A stretch of 23,915 nucleotides of DNA from a virus: positions 1-23,915 of IMG/VR virus record IMGVR_UViG_3300021356_000166. One strand, written 5' to 3'. Below, piece after piece: positions 10,915-19,486 of this stretch. How positions within the stretch are numbered: position 1 is the first letter of the stretch; every line of letters begins with the position of its first letter. Under the pieces are notes generated by a model that had not been told where the DNA came from, did no database searches, and worked only from the letters and a program-made list of their open reading frames with translations. The position numbers were made by a program, and so were the translations under genes.

Positions 10915-11642
10915 ATCCACCTCAATTTAGTTATAATCCAAACCCAGGGATCAAATTTACAATGTTTTAGTTTAGGTTTAATATGGTGTTGTACATGAAA
11001 TGATTCTGAAAATGCAACAGGATACATATAAGGAACATCTCTAACTTTACCTAAATGACACATAATGCCTGTAACTGTCATAACCCAAAAGGTTGTCATA
11101 GCTACTGCTGTTGCCCACATCAAAAACATATCAAATGGCAAAACTAAAAAAAGAATAAAGTTAAACGTATATGCTAAAACTGTTTCATGTTTAGTTAAAA
11201 ATAGTTGCCATTTATTTCTTAACCTATCTCCACATAAAGATAAATCGTAATCTTGTTCGTGTGTTCTAAATATAATATATAACCATGAGCTATGCTTTGG
11301 ACTGTGTGGATCCGAAACAGTATCTGCATATCTGTGGTGGTTTCTGTGCCATGCACTATATGATATTGGTGTGCCTATTAATGCAGTCATAGATATTACA
11401 CTCATTATGTTTTGAAACCATACAGGTGGATTCCATAGATTGTGTGTAGCCCATCTATGAATAAACAAACTCATAGTAAATTCTAATAAAAAGTAAAAGA
11501 GTATGTAAGTGTATAAAAGTTGTAGCCAAGATAGTGCTACAAAAGAATATAATGCTAATCCAAAGTAAGTAATATATAAGATACTAAGTAACACATTAAA
11601 ATTCCCAACAATGTTGTATCTGACCTGTTTCTGTTCCATCAT
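10911..11642 (-). CDS. Membrane fatty-acid desaturase, first of pair
   Basis: A 243-residue desaturase, divergent from its downstream partner. Boxes: H62RWATH67, W-H99RNHH103 followed by RYADTVSDPHSP, and SESFH216VQHH220; H196 (GIMCHLGKV) is the likely ninth His. The HRxHHxxxD...DPHSP pattern is the classic acyl-CoA/acyl-lipid delta-9-type signature. Multiple hydrophobic segments (17-38, 42-61, 158-176, 178-195) make a membrane enzyme. The ATG pair at 11637-11642 overlaps the upstream gene by 47 nt without a clear SD; a GTG at 11592-11594 with GGGAA 7 nt in front, right after that gene's stop, is a good alternative that would drop 16 residues. ATGA-coupled to the second desaturase. Likely modifies host membrane lipids. 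Confidence 0.85.
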   Translation of the reverse strand: MMEQKQVRYNIVGNFNVLLSILYITYFGLALYSFVALSWLQLLYTYILFYFLLEFTMSLFIHRWATHNLWNPPVWFQNIMSVISMTALIGTPISYSAWHRNHHRYADTVSDPHSPKHSSWLYIIFRTHEQDYDLSLCGDRLRNKWQLFLTKHETVLAYTFNFILFLVLPFDMFLMWATAVAMTTFWVMTVTGIMCHLGKVRDVPYMYPVAFSESFHVQHHIKPKLKHCKFDPWVWIITKLRWI

Positions 11643-12108
11643 ATGTTACAGCATTTCTTGTGTAGGTGCCGAGCATTACACCATCAGCTTGTGCTTGTGT
11701 AAAATAATTATCTACTCGACTATCTTTAATGCAAGGTATTCTATACTTAGATACACCTATTGATTGTTGATATGCTTTGTGATTTGTGTGCCATTCTGAT
11801 GTATAAAACACAGCTTTACTTCCATTAATTGTGCCATTTAAAACAACGTTCCATACAAAAGTATCGCTTGGATTATTATTTCCTACTATCCAATTAATTG
11901 GAGTATTATCTTTTTTAACTAAAATTCCATGTCTTGTGTTAGATTCAAAATTAAAATGTTCTCTAGCCCATGTTTTAATTTCATCATCTGTAGTTAAATC
12001 ATTAGGATAATTAAGTGTTCCTGATTTAATGTCATCTAGTGATGTTGAAAACAAAATATCAAATGTTGCATCATCTATTGTATCTGCTCTTTCAAATGTT
12101 ATTGCCAT
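11596..12108 (-). CDS. Unknown protein of the tail-fibre module
   Basis: A 170-residue protein starting MAITFERADTIDDATFDILF, with a mixed alpha/beta look. The order of elements (helical start, GILVKKDNTPINWIVG strand pair, VWNVVLNGTINGSKAVFYTS, then KAYQQSIGVSKYRIPCI) loosely resembles GNAT acetyltransferase-like folds found in tail-proximal phage proteins, but no acetyl-CoA binding motif (Q/RxxGxG/A) is present, so this is weak. It starts 1 nt after the stop of the 355-aa gene and its end overlaps the first desaturase. By position it could be a fibre-associated chaperone or modifying protein. Not recognised with confidence. Confidence 0.6.
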   Translation of the reverse strand: MAITFERADTIDDATFDILFSTSLDDIKSGTLNYPNDLTTDDEIKTWAREHFNFESNTRHGILVKKDNTPINWIVGNNNPSDTFVWNVVLNGTINGSKAVFYTSEWHTNHKAYQQSIGVSKYRIPCIKDSRVDNYFTQAQADGVMLGTYTRNAVTYDGTETGQIQHCWEF

Positions 12109-12109
12109 A

Positions 12110-13177
12110 TTAATATACCTTTAAATTAATTTGTTGGTTGTCTGTACTGAAAAAATTCCAAAGTCCTACATTTTGGTCAATAATAAGAGATGCTCCATCT
12201 CTTACATTAGAACTTGATGCATTTTGCCCAACAGGATAAAACATTTTACTATTATTAGATTTAGTAAGAAGAATACCTCTTATTCCCTGTAATGGCGCTC
12301 CACTAAAAGCAATATTAACACTATTGTTAGGTGGTGATAGTTCATCTCCTGTTATTTGTGATATTTTAAATTCAGTAAGAGTACAAGTATTACTAGCAAA
12401 ATCATCAGGGTTGGTACATGTTGAACTTCCAAGACTTCCTTTATTACTACTTGATGAATAACCTCTAAAATTTATTCCACCAGCTTTATTGACATTACCC
12501 TGATCAAACCAATGGTCTACTGTAAGTGTTGTATCTAACCATACATCATCATCTCTCATTTCTGCCATTTCAAATGAGTAGGTTGAGCCACTAACAAAAC
12601 CAAAGTTATAGTTTGTTTTACTTCCCCAATGGAAACCAGTTGAACCTGTCAGGTTCGCATTACTGCCGCCTGTTCCCGATAAACTACCACCCTCATTAAA
12701 TAATAAATCTCCTTTTCTTCTGCTTAAATAAGTGTTGCCTATTTTTATATACCAAAAGTCTGCTATTTCTTGTGCTGACTGTACTGACGACACTTCAACA
12801 CACAGCATTTTTTGTGGGCCAGGACTAGGTGAGCCAATTTCTTCTTGGTCAAACAATCCTGTCATTTGTATTGTATTTGTACTTAATGACATAGAACCTA
12901 TACTAGAATTACCATATGCAGTATTGTTATCTCTACCTGTATATCTTGCACTGTATGAGCTATTTTTAGCCTCTGTTACTGTGCCAGCAGTCATACTACC
13001 AGCAGCTACTATTACAATGTTTGATGTACCATAAAAATCTGCTCCTAATTTTATTTGACCACTAGCTGGTACACCGCTAGCAACTCCATAGTATTCAGAT
13101 AAACTATGAGGTGCAGAGCCACCAAACTCAGTAGCTATTTCACTTAGTTTTATTTGACCACTACTTTGTAAAGCCAT
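12110..13177 (-). CDS. Putative tail-associated or receptor-binding protein
   Basis: A 355-residue protein. The N-terminus has a duplicated motif, SGQIKLSEIATEFGGSAPHS then LSEYYGV and SGQIKLGADFYG, that occurs at the head of many marine-phage tail and fibre proteins. The body is Ser/Gly/Thr/Asn-rich beta sequence (GSLSGTGGSNANLTGSTGFHW), as in receptor-binding domains, with one Cys pair (STCTNPDDFASNTCT). No signal peptide and no enzymatic motif. It begins 17 nt inside the end of the S74 gene and is followed by the 170-aa gene. Role in host recognition is inferred from composition and position. Confidence 0.65.
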   Translation of the reverse strand: MALQSSGQIKLSEIATEFGGSAPHSLSEYYGVASGVPASGQIKLGADFYGTSNIVIVAAGSMTAGTVTEAKNSSYSARYTGRDNNTAYGNSSIGSMSLSTNTIQMTGLFDQEEIGSPSPGPQKMLCVEVSSVQSAQEIADFWYIKIGNTYLSRRKGDLLFNEGGSLSGTGGSNANLTGSTGFHWGSKTNYNFGFVSGSTYSFEMAEMRDDDVWLDTTLTVDHWFDQGNVNKAGGINFRGYSSSSNKGSLGSSTCTNPDDFASNTCTLTEFKISQITGDELSPPNNSVNIAFSGAPLQGIRGILLTKSNNSKMFYPVGQNASSSNVRDGASLIIDQNVGLWNFFSTDNQQINLKVY

Positions 13178-13868
13178 TCTTTAACTCCTTAATTTCCTCT
13201 TTAAGTTCCTTAATACAGTTGATTAATAATCCATGTATAGCATCATACTCTACTGTTTTATATTTTTTACCATCTACAAGTGCTAGTTCTTTTTCTCTTA
13301 CTGCCTCTGGTAAAACTTTTTCTAATTCCTGTGCAATGATTCCAGCAGACTTCTGTCCATTGTGTCTTGTAAATGTAACACCCCTGACTTCATCAATCTT
13401 ATCTAGTGCATTAGGAATCATTTGTATATCAGATTTTAATGCAACATCTGATACTGTAGTTGAGAAAGCAATAACATCTCCATCAGCATGAAAGTCTCCA
13501 TCTGCCTCAAACCTAAATTCATTGCTATTATTTATATGTATATTCATATGAGCATTATCTGACCAACTTATATAATCTGTTGAATCTCTTCCAACATTAC
13601 CTGTGATGTATGCATTTCCTGTTGTTCCGATATTGCCTGTACCAGTTATATCATTAGAATTTAAATCTAAATTACCACCTAATTGTGGTGTTGTATCATT
13701 AACTAAATCTATTTCAGAATATTTAGCTAGTCTTGTACCACCAGCAGTTGATCCATCATGTACTCGTAAAGTATTGTTTGTTGTATCTACAGTAACTTCC
13801 CTGGCACTACCAGTGAAGGAACTATGTTCGGTAGCAGTGCCACCTCTGTGTTGTAGTAGTTTTGCCAT
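13161..13868 (-). CDS. Tail protein with C-terminal S74 intramolecular chaperone
   Basis: A 235-residue protein. Residues 1-45 (LLQHRGGTATEHSSFTGSAREVTVD...VHDG) look like the major tropism determinant N-terminal domain, an attachment module. Residues 55-80 carry DLVNDTTPQLGGNLDLNSND, shared with the fibre upstream. The C-terminus from about 135 is a peptidase S74 domain: S140-D141 is the expected self-cleavage dyad, followed by the signature LKSDIQMIPNALDKIDEVRG, FTRHNGQKSAGIIAQELEKV and LPEAV, with a final coiled coil. The domain helps trimer folding of a beta-helix fibre and then cleaves itself off. It lies 11 nt after the fibre gene, with GAGGTAACTT before its ATG. Confidence 0.85.
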   Translation of the reverse strand: MAKLLQHRGGTATEHSSFTGSAREVTVDTTNNTLRVHDGSTAGGTRLAKYSEIDLVNDTTPQLGGNLDLNSNDITGTGNIGTTGNAYITGNVGRDSTDYISWSDNAHMNIHINNSNEFRFEADGDFHADGDVIAFSTTVSDVALKSDIQMIPNALDKIDEVRGVTFTRHNGQKSAGIIAQELEKVLPEAVREKELALVDGKKYKTVEYDAIHGLLINCIKELKEEIKELKNGFTK

Positions 13869-13879
13869 AAGTTACCTCG

Positions 13880-15877
13880 TTATGTTAATCCGCCAAAGTC
13901 CAATTGAAGGTTAGTACCATCAATAGTTCCAATGTTATTTAAGTTATTATTTTGTCCATCTAATGCACCGCCTAATTGTGGTGTTGTATCACCAACTAAA
14001 TCAGTTGAAATACCTGTTAGATTAGATCCATCTATTGCCGGTAATGTACCGGTAAGATTAGCTGCTGGAATGTTTCCTGATCCTGTGATGTTATTACCAT
14101 TGAGATCTAAATCACCGCCTAGTTGTGGTGTAACATCACCTACTATATCTGTAAGTCCAGCAGTTATACTAGCCCAGGAAGTTCCATTATAATATTTCAA
14201 TGCATTATCTGTACTGTTATATGCTAGATCACCTTCATCCAAACTTGTTGTAGGATCAGATGCACCAACTCTATATCTATCAGCAAAACTATTAACACCT
14301 GAAATATTAGATGCAACTGTTGTAATATTTGAATTATTACTAGCCACAGTATTTATATTAGATGCATTACTGTTTACTGCATTAATGTTTGTTTCGTTTC
14401 CAGCAACTGCATTTATGTTTGTAGAATTGCCAGCAACACTATTTATATTTGTAGAGTTACCAGCAACTGCATTTATATTAGTTGCATTTCCAGCAACTGC
14501 AGTTATATTAGAATTATTAGTTGATACTGTAGACACATCAGATGATATACCAGCAACAGTATTTACATTTGCAATATCTCCACTTACTGTTGCAATATTT
14601 CCAACAACACCACTAGCACTTAATGTGTTCATGTTGTTTACATTTGAAGTTGTTGCTAGGGTATTTAGATCAGAAACTATATCTGCAGTAGCTAAAGTAT
14701 TTAAATCTGCAATGATATCTGAAGTTGCTAAAGTATTTACATCAGATACAAAATCTGAAGTTATATTACTTGATATACCAGCTACTGAAGTTACATCACT
14801 GGATATAGCAGCTACTGTTGTAACATTTGCATCTATTCCAGCAACTGTATTTACATTTGATATGTTACTAGCAACAGTGTTTACATTTGTAATAGATCCA
14901 GCAACTGTATTAATATCATTCCCTGATCCTGTGCTTACTGATTCAGTAATTGATCCTAAGTCATCTATATAAAGTATTTCACCAGCTACTGCATTAACAT
15001 TAGCAATGTTACTACCTACATTATTTACATTGGTTATGTTATTTGAAACTGTTTCAATATCAGATGTAGTTTCATTTAGATCATTTGCTGCAGTTTCTAT
15101 TTCTGATATAGCCTCATTAAGATCATTTGCTACTGTTACTACATCATTAATATTTGTAGCTACTGTATTTACACTTGATATTGATCCGGCCACAGTTGAT
15201 ATATTTGAATCATTATTAGCTGCAGTTGTAACATTTGCAGAGATCCCAGCGACTGTAGAAACATCTGAAGATACCCCGGCTACTGTTGTAACATTCGCAT
15301 TATTACCAGCTACAGTGCTAATGTTTGAATCATTACCAGCCACAGTATTTATATTTGTAGTATTAGCGGCTACTGTTGAAATCGAACTAGCTATACCAGC
15401 AGTAGTATTTATATTTGCTTTATCACTTGTTGATAGCCAAGTTCCTTCTAAATAATTTTTAGTTACTGCATCTTGTGCTGATGTTGGATCAGTAACATTA
15501 GTAATTCGTTTGTTAGCTGCAGTCCATTGAAAGTTTGCTGGATCCTGTTGAATCGTATTAGCTGCAGTATCAATAGCCTCTTGTGACATAAAGAATCCTT
15601 GTTTACTATCTGTATCAAGATCAGATTCTTTTAATACTGATCCAGCTACATAATCTGTAAGTCTAGTAGTTTGACTAGAAGTTCTTCTAAATTCTATAGC
15701 TGCGCCATTTGCTGGAGCAGATGCTAATGTAGCTACTGTATTTCCGGATGATAATGTATATGGTGTACTTACACCATTTACTGTGCAAGTTAAGTGACTT
15801 GCATCAATAAAGTCGAATGTAATACTGAAAGCAGTAGTATTACCATCTCCAGTGTATTGTACGAATGAGTTAGCCAT
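13880..15877 (-). CDS. Tail fibre protein, T7 gp17-like N-terminus with decapeptide repeats
   Basis: A 665-residue fibre. Residues 1-110 (MANSFVQYTGDGNTTAFSIT, YTLSSGNTVATLASAPANG, LTDYVAGSVLKESDLDTDSK) match the T7 tail-fibre N-terminal domain that docks to the tail. About 155-545 is a run of ten-residue repeats of the type Asn-[IV]-x-[TA]-Val-Ala-Gly-Asn-x-x, interrupted once around 250-330, which should form a parallel beta-helix or triple-stranded shaft. A conserved marine segment (ADRYRVGASDPTTSLDEGDLAYN) follows, then three GD-TTPQLGG-LD modules near the end. The S74 chaperone expected for such a shaft is missing from this protein and is on the next gene. Receptor specificity cannot be read. 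Confidence 0.88.
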   Translation of the reverse strand: MANSFVQYTGDGNTTAFSITFDFIDASHLTCTVNGVSTPYTLSSGNTVATLASAPANGAAIEFRRTSSQTTRLTDYVAGSVLKESDLDTDSKQGFFMSQEAIDTAANTIQQDPANFQWTAANKRITNVTDPTSAQDAVTKNYLEGTWLSTSDKANINTTAGIASSISTVAANTTNINTVAGNDSNISTVAGNNANVTTVAGVSSDVSTVAGISANVTTAANNDSNISTVAGSISSVNTVATNINDVVTVANDLNEAISEIETAANDLNETTSDIETVSNNITNVNNVGSNIANVNAVAGEILYIDDLGSITESVSTGSGNDINTVAGSITNVNTVASNISNVNTVAGIDANVTTVAAISSDVTSVAGISSNITSDFVSDVNTLATSDIIADLNTLATADIVSDLNTLATTSNVNNMNTLSASGVVGNIATVSGDIANVNTVAGISSDVSTVSTNNSNITAVAGNATNINAVAGNSTNINSVAGNSTNINAVAGNETNINAVNSNASNINTVASNNSNITTVASNISGVNSFADRYRVGASDPTTSLDEGDLAYNSTDNALKYYNGTSWASITAGLTDIVGDVTPQLGGDLDLNGNNITGSGNIPAANLTGTLPAIDGSNLTGISTDLVGDTTPQLGGALDGQNNNLNNIGTIDGTNLQLDFGGLT

Positions 15878-15928
15878 TGCTTATTTTATGATCTCCATTG
15901 TGTTGATTTATTATCTAAACATGCACTT

Positions 15929-18900
15929 CTAGTACATGATTAATCTTTCTGTAGTGCTGCCTGGTGCGCCTGTGATTGTTTCCTGATCTACACCTGATCT
16001 TCTGTTAGATCTTCTGTTTTTATCTACTTCTCTAATTGCATCTTTTAAATCAGGATATGATTTTTTAGTTAAGTTAAATGCTTTTTCTTTATATCTATTA
16101 TAGATTTGCTCTATCATAAATTCTTTTTTACCTTCAAAATTTTCATCCCCAGTTTTAGCTTTTTCAAAAGTTCTACTTTCTACTTTTCTTTTTATAGCCT
16201 CTTCTAAAGTTCTACCATTAATTTTAATGGTACCCATTTTCTCTCTCCAAAAATCTAAAGCGGTTTGACCTTTATCATTTTTAAATTCTGCTAAATCAAT
16301 TTGTTTTCTTTTTATGTATTGTTTTGGTGGAGTTAGGTTTAAATTACCATCTACAGTCAAAGCCATAATTTGAGCTTTCCACCAGTCCATGTGTAACTCA
16401 CTTTTTCTACCTATTAATAATGGGCCTTGTATAAGGCTACTAAGTCCATTATCGTTTGTATAAACAGTTGTTCCGGCTCTTGTAATGGGTTTACCAAAAA
16501 CATCTCTTTGAGGTTCTAATTCATCTCCCATATAAAGAGCATCTAACATACGATCAGAAAATGATCTAAAATCTTTTGCCTCTAGATCAAAGTTTTTGCG
16601 GAATGTATTATAAGGTGCAAAGTTAGATACTTGTTTACCAAAGAATTTAGAAACTTTATTTTCATCAGGATCTTCTAGTAACTTAATTACATCTCCAATA
16701 CCTTTAGTGTAAGATTTATCGCCTACATTTTTCATTACAGATACTAATAAATTTCCAACCATATCAGCAAAATCTGCATTAGGATGATAATTTTGTGCCT
16801 CTGATAAATCAGCCATTATTCCCCAATGAAAGAATCTAGGATCCATTCTGTTGTATTGCTGGTAATAGAATGTACCATCAGATTTTTTAACTAAGATTGA
16901 ATATTCTTGCCAACCAAATGATTTCCATATTTTTCTAGTTCTATAATCACTAGGGCCTCTACCAGTCATTTTAGGTAACTGAACAACTTTACCATCAGGT
17001 AAGGTTACTTCTTCATATGACTTGGTATTTATCCAGCCTGTTAAGATCATACCGGCACCAATTACTTGTCTACCTATAACATCTGCTCTACCTTGTGGCC
17101 CTGAGTAATAAAGTTTTTGCATCCTGTTTGTATACATACCTAAACCTGGTGTATACTCAACTGCTTGTCGCCATAAGTTAGTAGGAGTTCTAATAAAAGG
17201 TATTATAAATCTTAGGCCTGGATATGTGTTTATTACAGTTTCAATTGTTTCTCCCCAACTTTTACCTTTAGGATCAAACAACTGACCAATCAAAGGAAGT
17301 CGGTGTGCGAACCTTACATCATTACCTTTTAATTCTAATTGAAATGTATTTTCTCTAGCAGTGTATAGAGCATCTTTATATAGTGATTTAAAATTACCGG
17401 CACCTGTATCTACATTAGCCCTACCATTTGCATCAAATGCATTAGCTAGTATTTCTTTAAATAATTTTTTACCTTGTTTAGATTTTGGATCTATATTTCT
17501 TTTTAAAACTAAATCCATTGCTTGTGCATAAACTGCACCTCTATAATTTAGTTGTTTGAAAAATTCATCTCCAGTTACTAAGGCTCTACTTGGTAATTGA
17601 GTTAAATGGCCAAACCAATCAGCAACTGTTGCTGGTGCGCCTGTTAAATCAAATGCATCTCCACTAATAGGAGCTGCTTTGTTTGCACCTCTTTCTAAAT
17701 AATCTTGTGTTTGTATTTTAGTATCTAATACTGGATCACCTGATCTTGCGGCTCTCCATATAGCTTCCCACATACCACTAGCATTGTGATACATACCAGC
17801 AAATTGAGCAAAGCCATGTCGCCTCGCCTCTGCATTACCTGTAACTACACCACCTACAATTCTAGCAGCCGGTTGGCCTATTGCTTGGTATGCATTAGAT
17901 ACTAAGTTTACTGCTTGTGTCCAGTGTGATGATAGTAATGAATTTATATATAAAGACTGAAATGCTCTTAATGCTTTTCCTTTATGTACTTGCTCTAATA
18001 CTTCATTAATATCTTTTGATTCTGCTATTGCTTTAGCTAATGCGCTAGAATCTCCTTCTAACAAATCTAAATTCTTTTCTAATTTATCTATATCAATAAT
18101 TTTAGAATCACTAGCAGCCATTTCAACATTACCTTTTTGAGTAGTTTGTGCAGCACTCTTGATTTGTAATTTTAGATGCATGGACACTTGCCTAATTATC
18201 ATTGCAGTTTTATTTATATTTTTTGCTGACTGCTCGAACTCAGCACCACTTCTAATTCCTTGTTTGTTGAATTTGTTATTATGAATAACTGATAATCTTT
18301 CTATTTGTAAACCTAGTCTTTGCAGTATTGCTTTTGCAGCTAATACTTTAATAGGCATTGTCATAGCCTCATCAGTAGTTTTACTCATACCTTTAATAAC
18401 ACTTTCAGGATTTTCACCTAATGCTTGTGCTAAACCTTTGGCTGCTTTATCAGTTAATACTCCATCTTTCATAAAGCCTAATTCTTCTTTAGTAAATAAC
18501 TGTATGACATCATCTATAGATCTTAGTGCGCCTTTAGTTGAAAATGATGCAGTGTTAAATAATTGTTCAAACAAAGTTTCTAAATCACCATGTTTAGTTT
18601 CTTTTGTTATCTTAATATTTTCAGCTATATCAGGATTAATATCTCTATTAATCTCAGCCATTTTTCTTCTAGTCTTTTTACTTCTAGTTCCTCTAACAAT
18701 ATCTAAAATTATATCTCCACCTTCTTCTTTAATAATTCTTTCTTTTTCTTCAACAGTAGCCTTTTTAGCTTGTCTTGATTTTTTAATAGCTCGTATACCT
18801 ACGAATAAAGGATAAGCAACCATACTACCTACACCACCTAAAACTACACCTTCTAGCATTAGTTTCATTCTAGCCTCTAAATCACTATCATCTTCATCTA

Positions 18901-19486
18901 TTGATAAATATTGGGTAACAGTGTTATTAAGTATAGGTGAATTGAACTCTTCTAATACATTAGATAAATTTCCTTCATGAGGATTAAACACTGTAAAATC
19001 TGCAATCGCACCAGCAGTCATTCCTCTAAGTGTAGTTTTACCTAATGTACCACCTAGGCCTTTACCTTTTAAAAATTTATTAGGGCCTATAAATCCTGTA
19101 ATAAACTGACCTATTGGTGCAGTAACTTCTCCTACTTCTGTTTGAGGTTTATAAATTTGTGGGAATCTTCTTTGCTCTAGCATTTTATAATCACCTTCTT
19201 TAACTTCTGATGGTGTTATAATATCTAAATCAAATTCTCCTTTTTCATTTTGTATTTGTAAGTAACCTGTAGTTAATAAATGTTTTTGTGCAAATCTATC
19301 AAATTCATCTATAGCTAATGCTGGGCCTTCTAGTGCTGCGCTAAGTACACCATCTAAGGTGTAATCAGTCCAGCCTGGACTATCTTCATTTAATTCATTT
19401 TCTAATCCATTTTGGTATGAGCCTATAGCTTGTTTCTGATCTTCTATTTCAGCATTATTTTTTTGTATTCTATTTAATCTACTCAT
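15929..19486 (-). CDS. Large internal virion protein, T7 gp16-like
   Basis: A 1185-residue protein in the position of T7 gp16 (1318 residues), the large core protein ejected into the cell envelope to help DNA translocation. The N-terminal lytic transglycosylase domain of T7 gp16 is absent: the start (MSRLNRIQKNNAEIEDQKQA) is coiled, with no E-S or similar catalytic motif visible. A hydrophobic Gly-rich segment at about 150-170 and another at 210-232 (VVLGGVGSMVAYPLFVGI) could insert into membranes. The middle (QAVNLVSNAYQAIGQPAARI; SRALVTGDEFFKQLNYRG) is typical of these marine large core proteins. Start overlaps gp15-like gene by 8 nt, with AAAGGA as SD. Confidence 0.85.
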   Translation of the reverse strand: MSRLNRIQKNNAEIEDQKQAIGSYQNGLENELNEDSPGWTDYTLDGVLSAALEGPALAIDEFDRFAQKHLLTTGYLQIQNEKGEFDLDIITPSEVKEGDYKMLEQRRFPQIYKPQTEVGEVTAPIGQFITGFIGPNKFLKGKGLGGTLGKTTLRGMTAGAIADFTVFNPHEGNLSNVLEEFNSPILNNTVTQYLSIDEDDSDLEARMKLMLEGVVLGGVGSMVAYPLFVGIRAIKKSRQAKKATVEEKERIIKEEGGDIILDIVRGTRSKKTRRKMAEINRDINPDIAENIKITKETKHGDLETLFEQLFNTASFSTKGALRSIDDVIQLFTKEELGFMKDGVLTDKAAKGLAQALGENPESVIKGMSKTTDEAMTMPIKVLAAKAILQRLGLQIERLSVIHNNKFNKQGIRSGAEFEQSAKNINKTAMIIRQVSMHLKLQIKSAAQTTQKGNVEMAASDSKIIDIDKLEKNLDLLEGDSSALAKAIAESKDINEVLEQVHKGKALRAFQSLYINSLLSSHWTQAVNLVSNAYQAIGQPAARIVGGVVTGNAEARRHGFAQFAGMYHNASGMWEAIWRAARSGDPVLDTKIQTQDYLERGANKAAPISGDAFDLTGAPATVADWFGHLTQLPSRALVTGDEFFKQLNYRGAVYAQAMDLVLKRNIDPKSKQGKKLFKEILANAFDANGRANVDTGAGNFKSLYKDALYTARENTFQLELKGNDVRFAHRLPLIGQLFDPKGKSWGETIETVINTYPGLRFIIPFIRTPTNLWRQAVEYTPGLGMYTNRMQKLYYSGPQGRADVIGRQVIGAGMILTGWINTKSYEEVTLPDGKVVQLPKMTGRGPSDYRTRKIWKSFGWQEYSILVKKSDGTFYYQQYNRMDPRFFHWGIMADLSEAQNYHPNADFADMVGNLLVSVMKNVGDKSYTKGIGDVIKLLEDPDENKVSKFFGKQVSNFAPYNTFRKNFDLEAKDFRSFSDRMLDALYMGDELEPQRDVFGKPITRAGTTVYTNDNGLSSLIQGPLLIGRKSELHMDWWKAQIMALTVDGNLNLTPPKQYIKRKQIDLAEFKNDKGQTALDFWREKMGTIKINGRTLEEAIKRKVESRTFEKAKTGDENFEGKKEFMIEQIYNRYKEKAFNLTKKSYPDLKDAIREVDKNRRSNRRSGVDQETITGAPGSTTERLIMY

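Noticed and set aside
11596-12108. GNAT acetyltransferase label for the 170-aa protein
   Set aside because: No acetyl-CoA loop motif is present and the order of elements is only suggestive, so it is left as unknown.
14385-15455. Long plus-strand open frames opposite the fibre
   Set aside because: They are produced by the 30-nt repeats of the fibre read on the opposite strand; composition is repetitive and no ribosome binding site is present.
18438-18815. A 125-codon plus-strand frame inside the gp16-like gene
   Set aside because: It lies fully within a well-supported minus-strand gene, lacks an SD and has no plausible neighbours on the plus strand.
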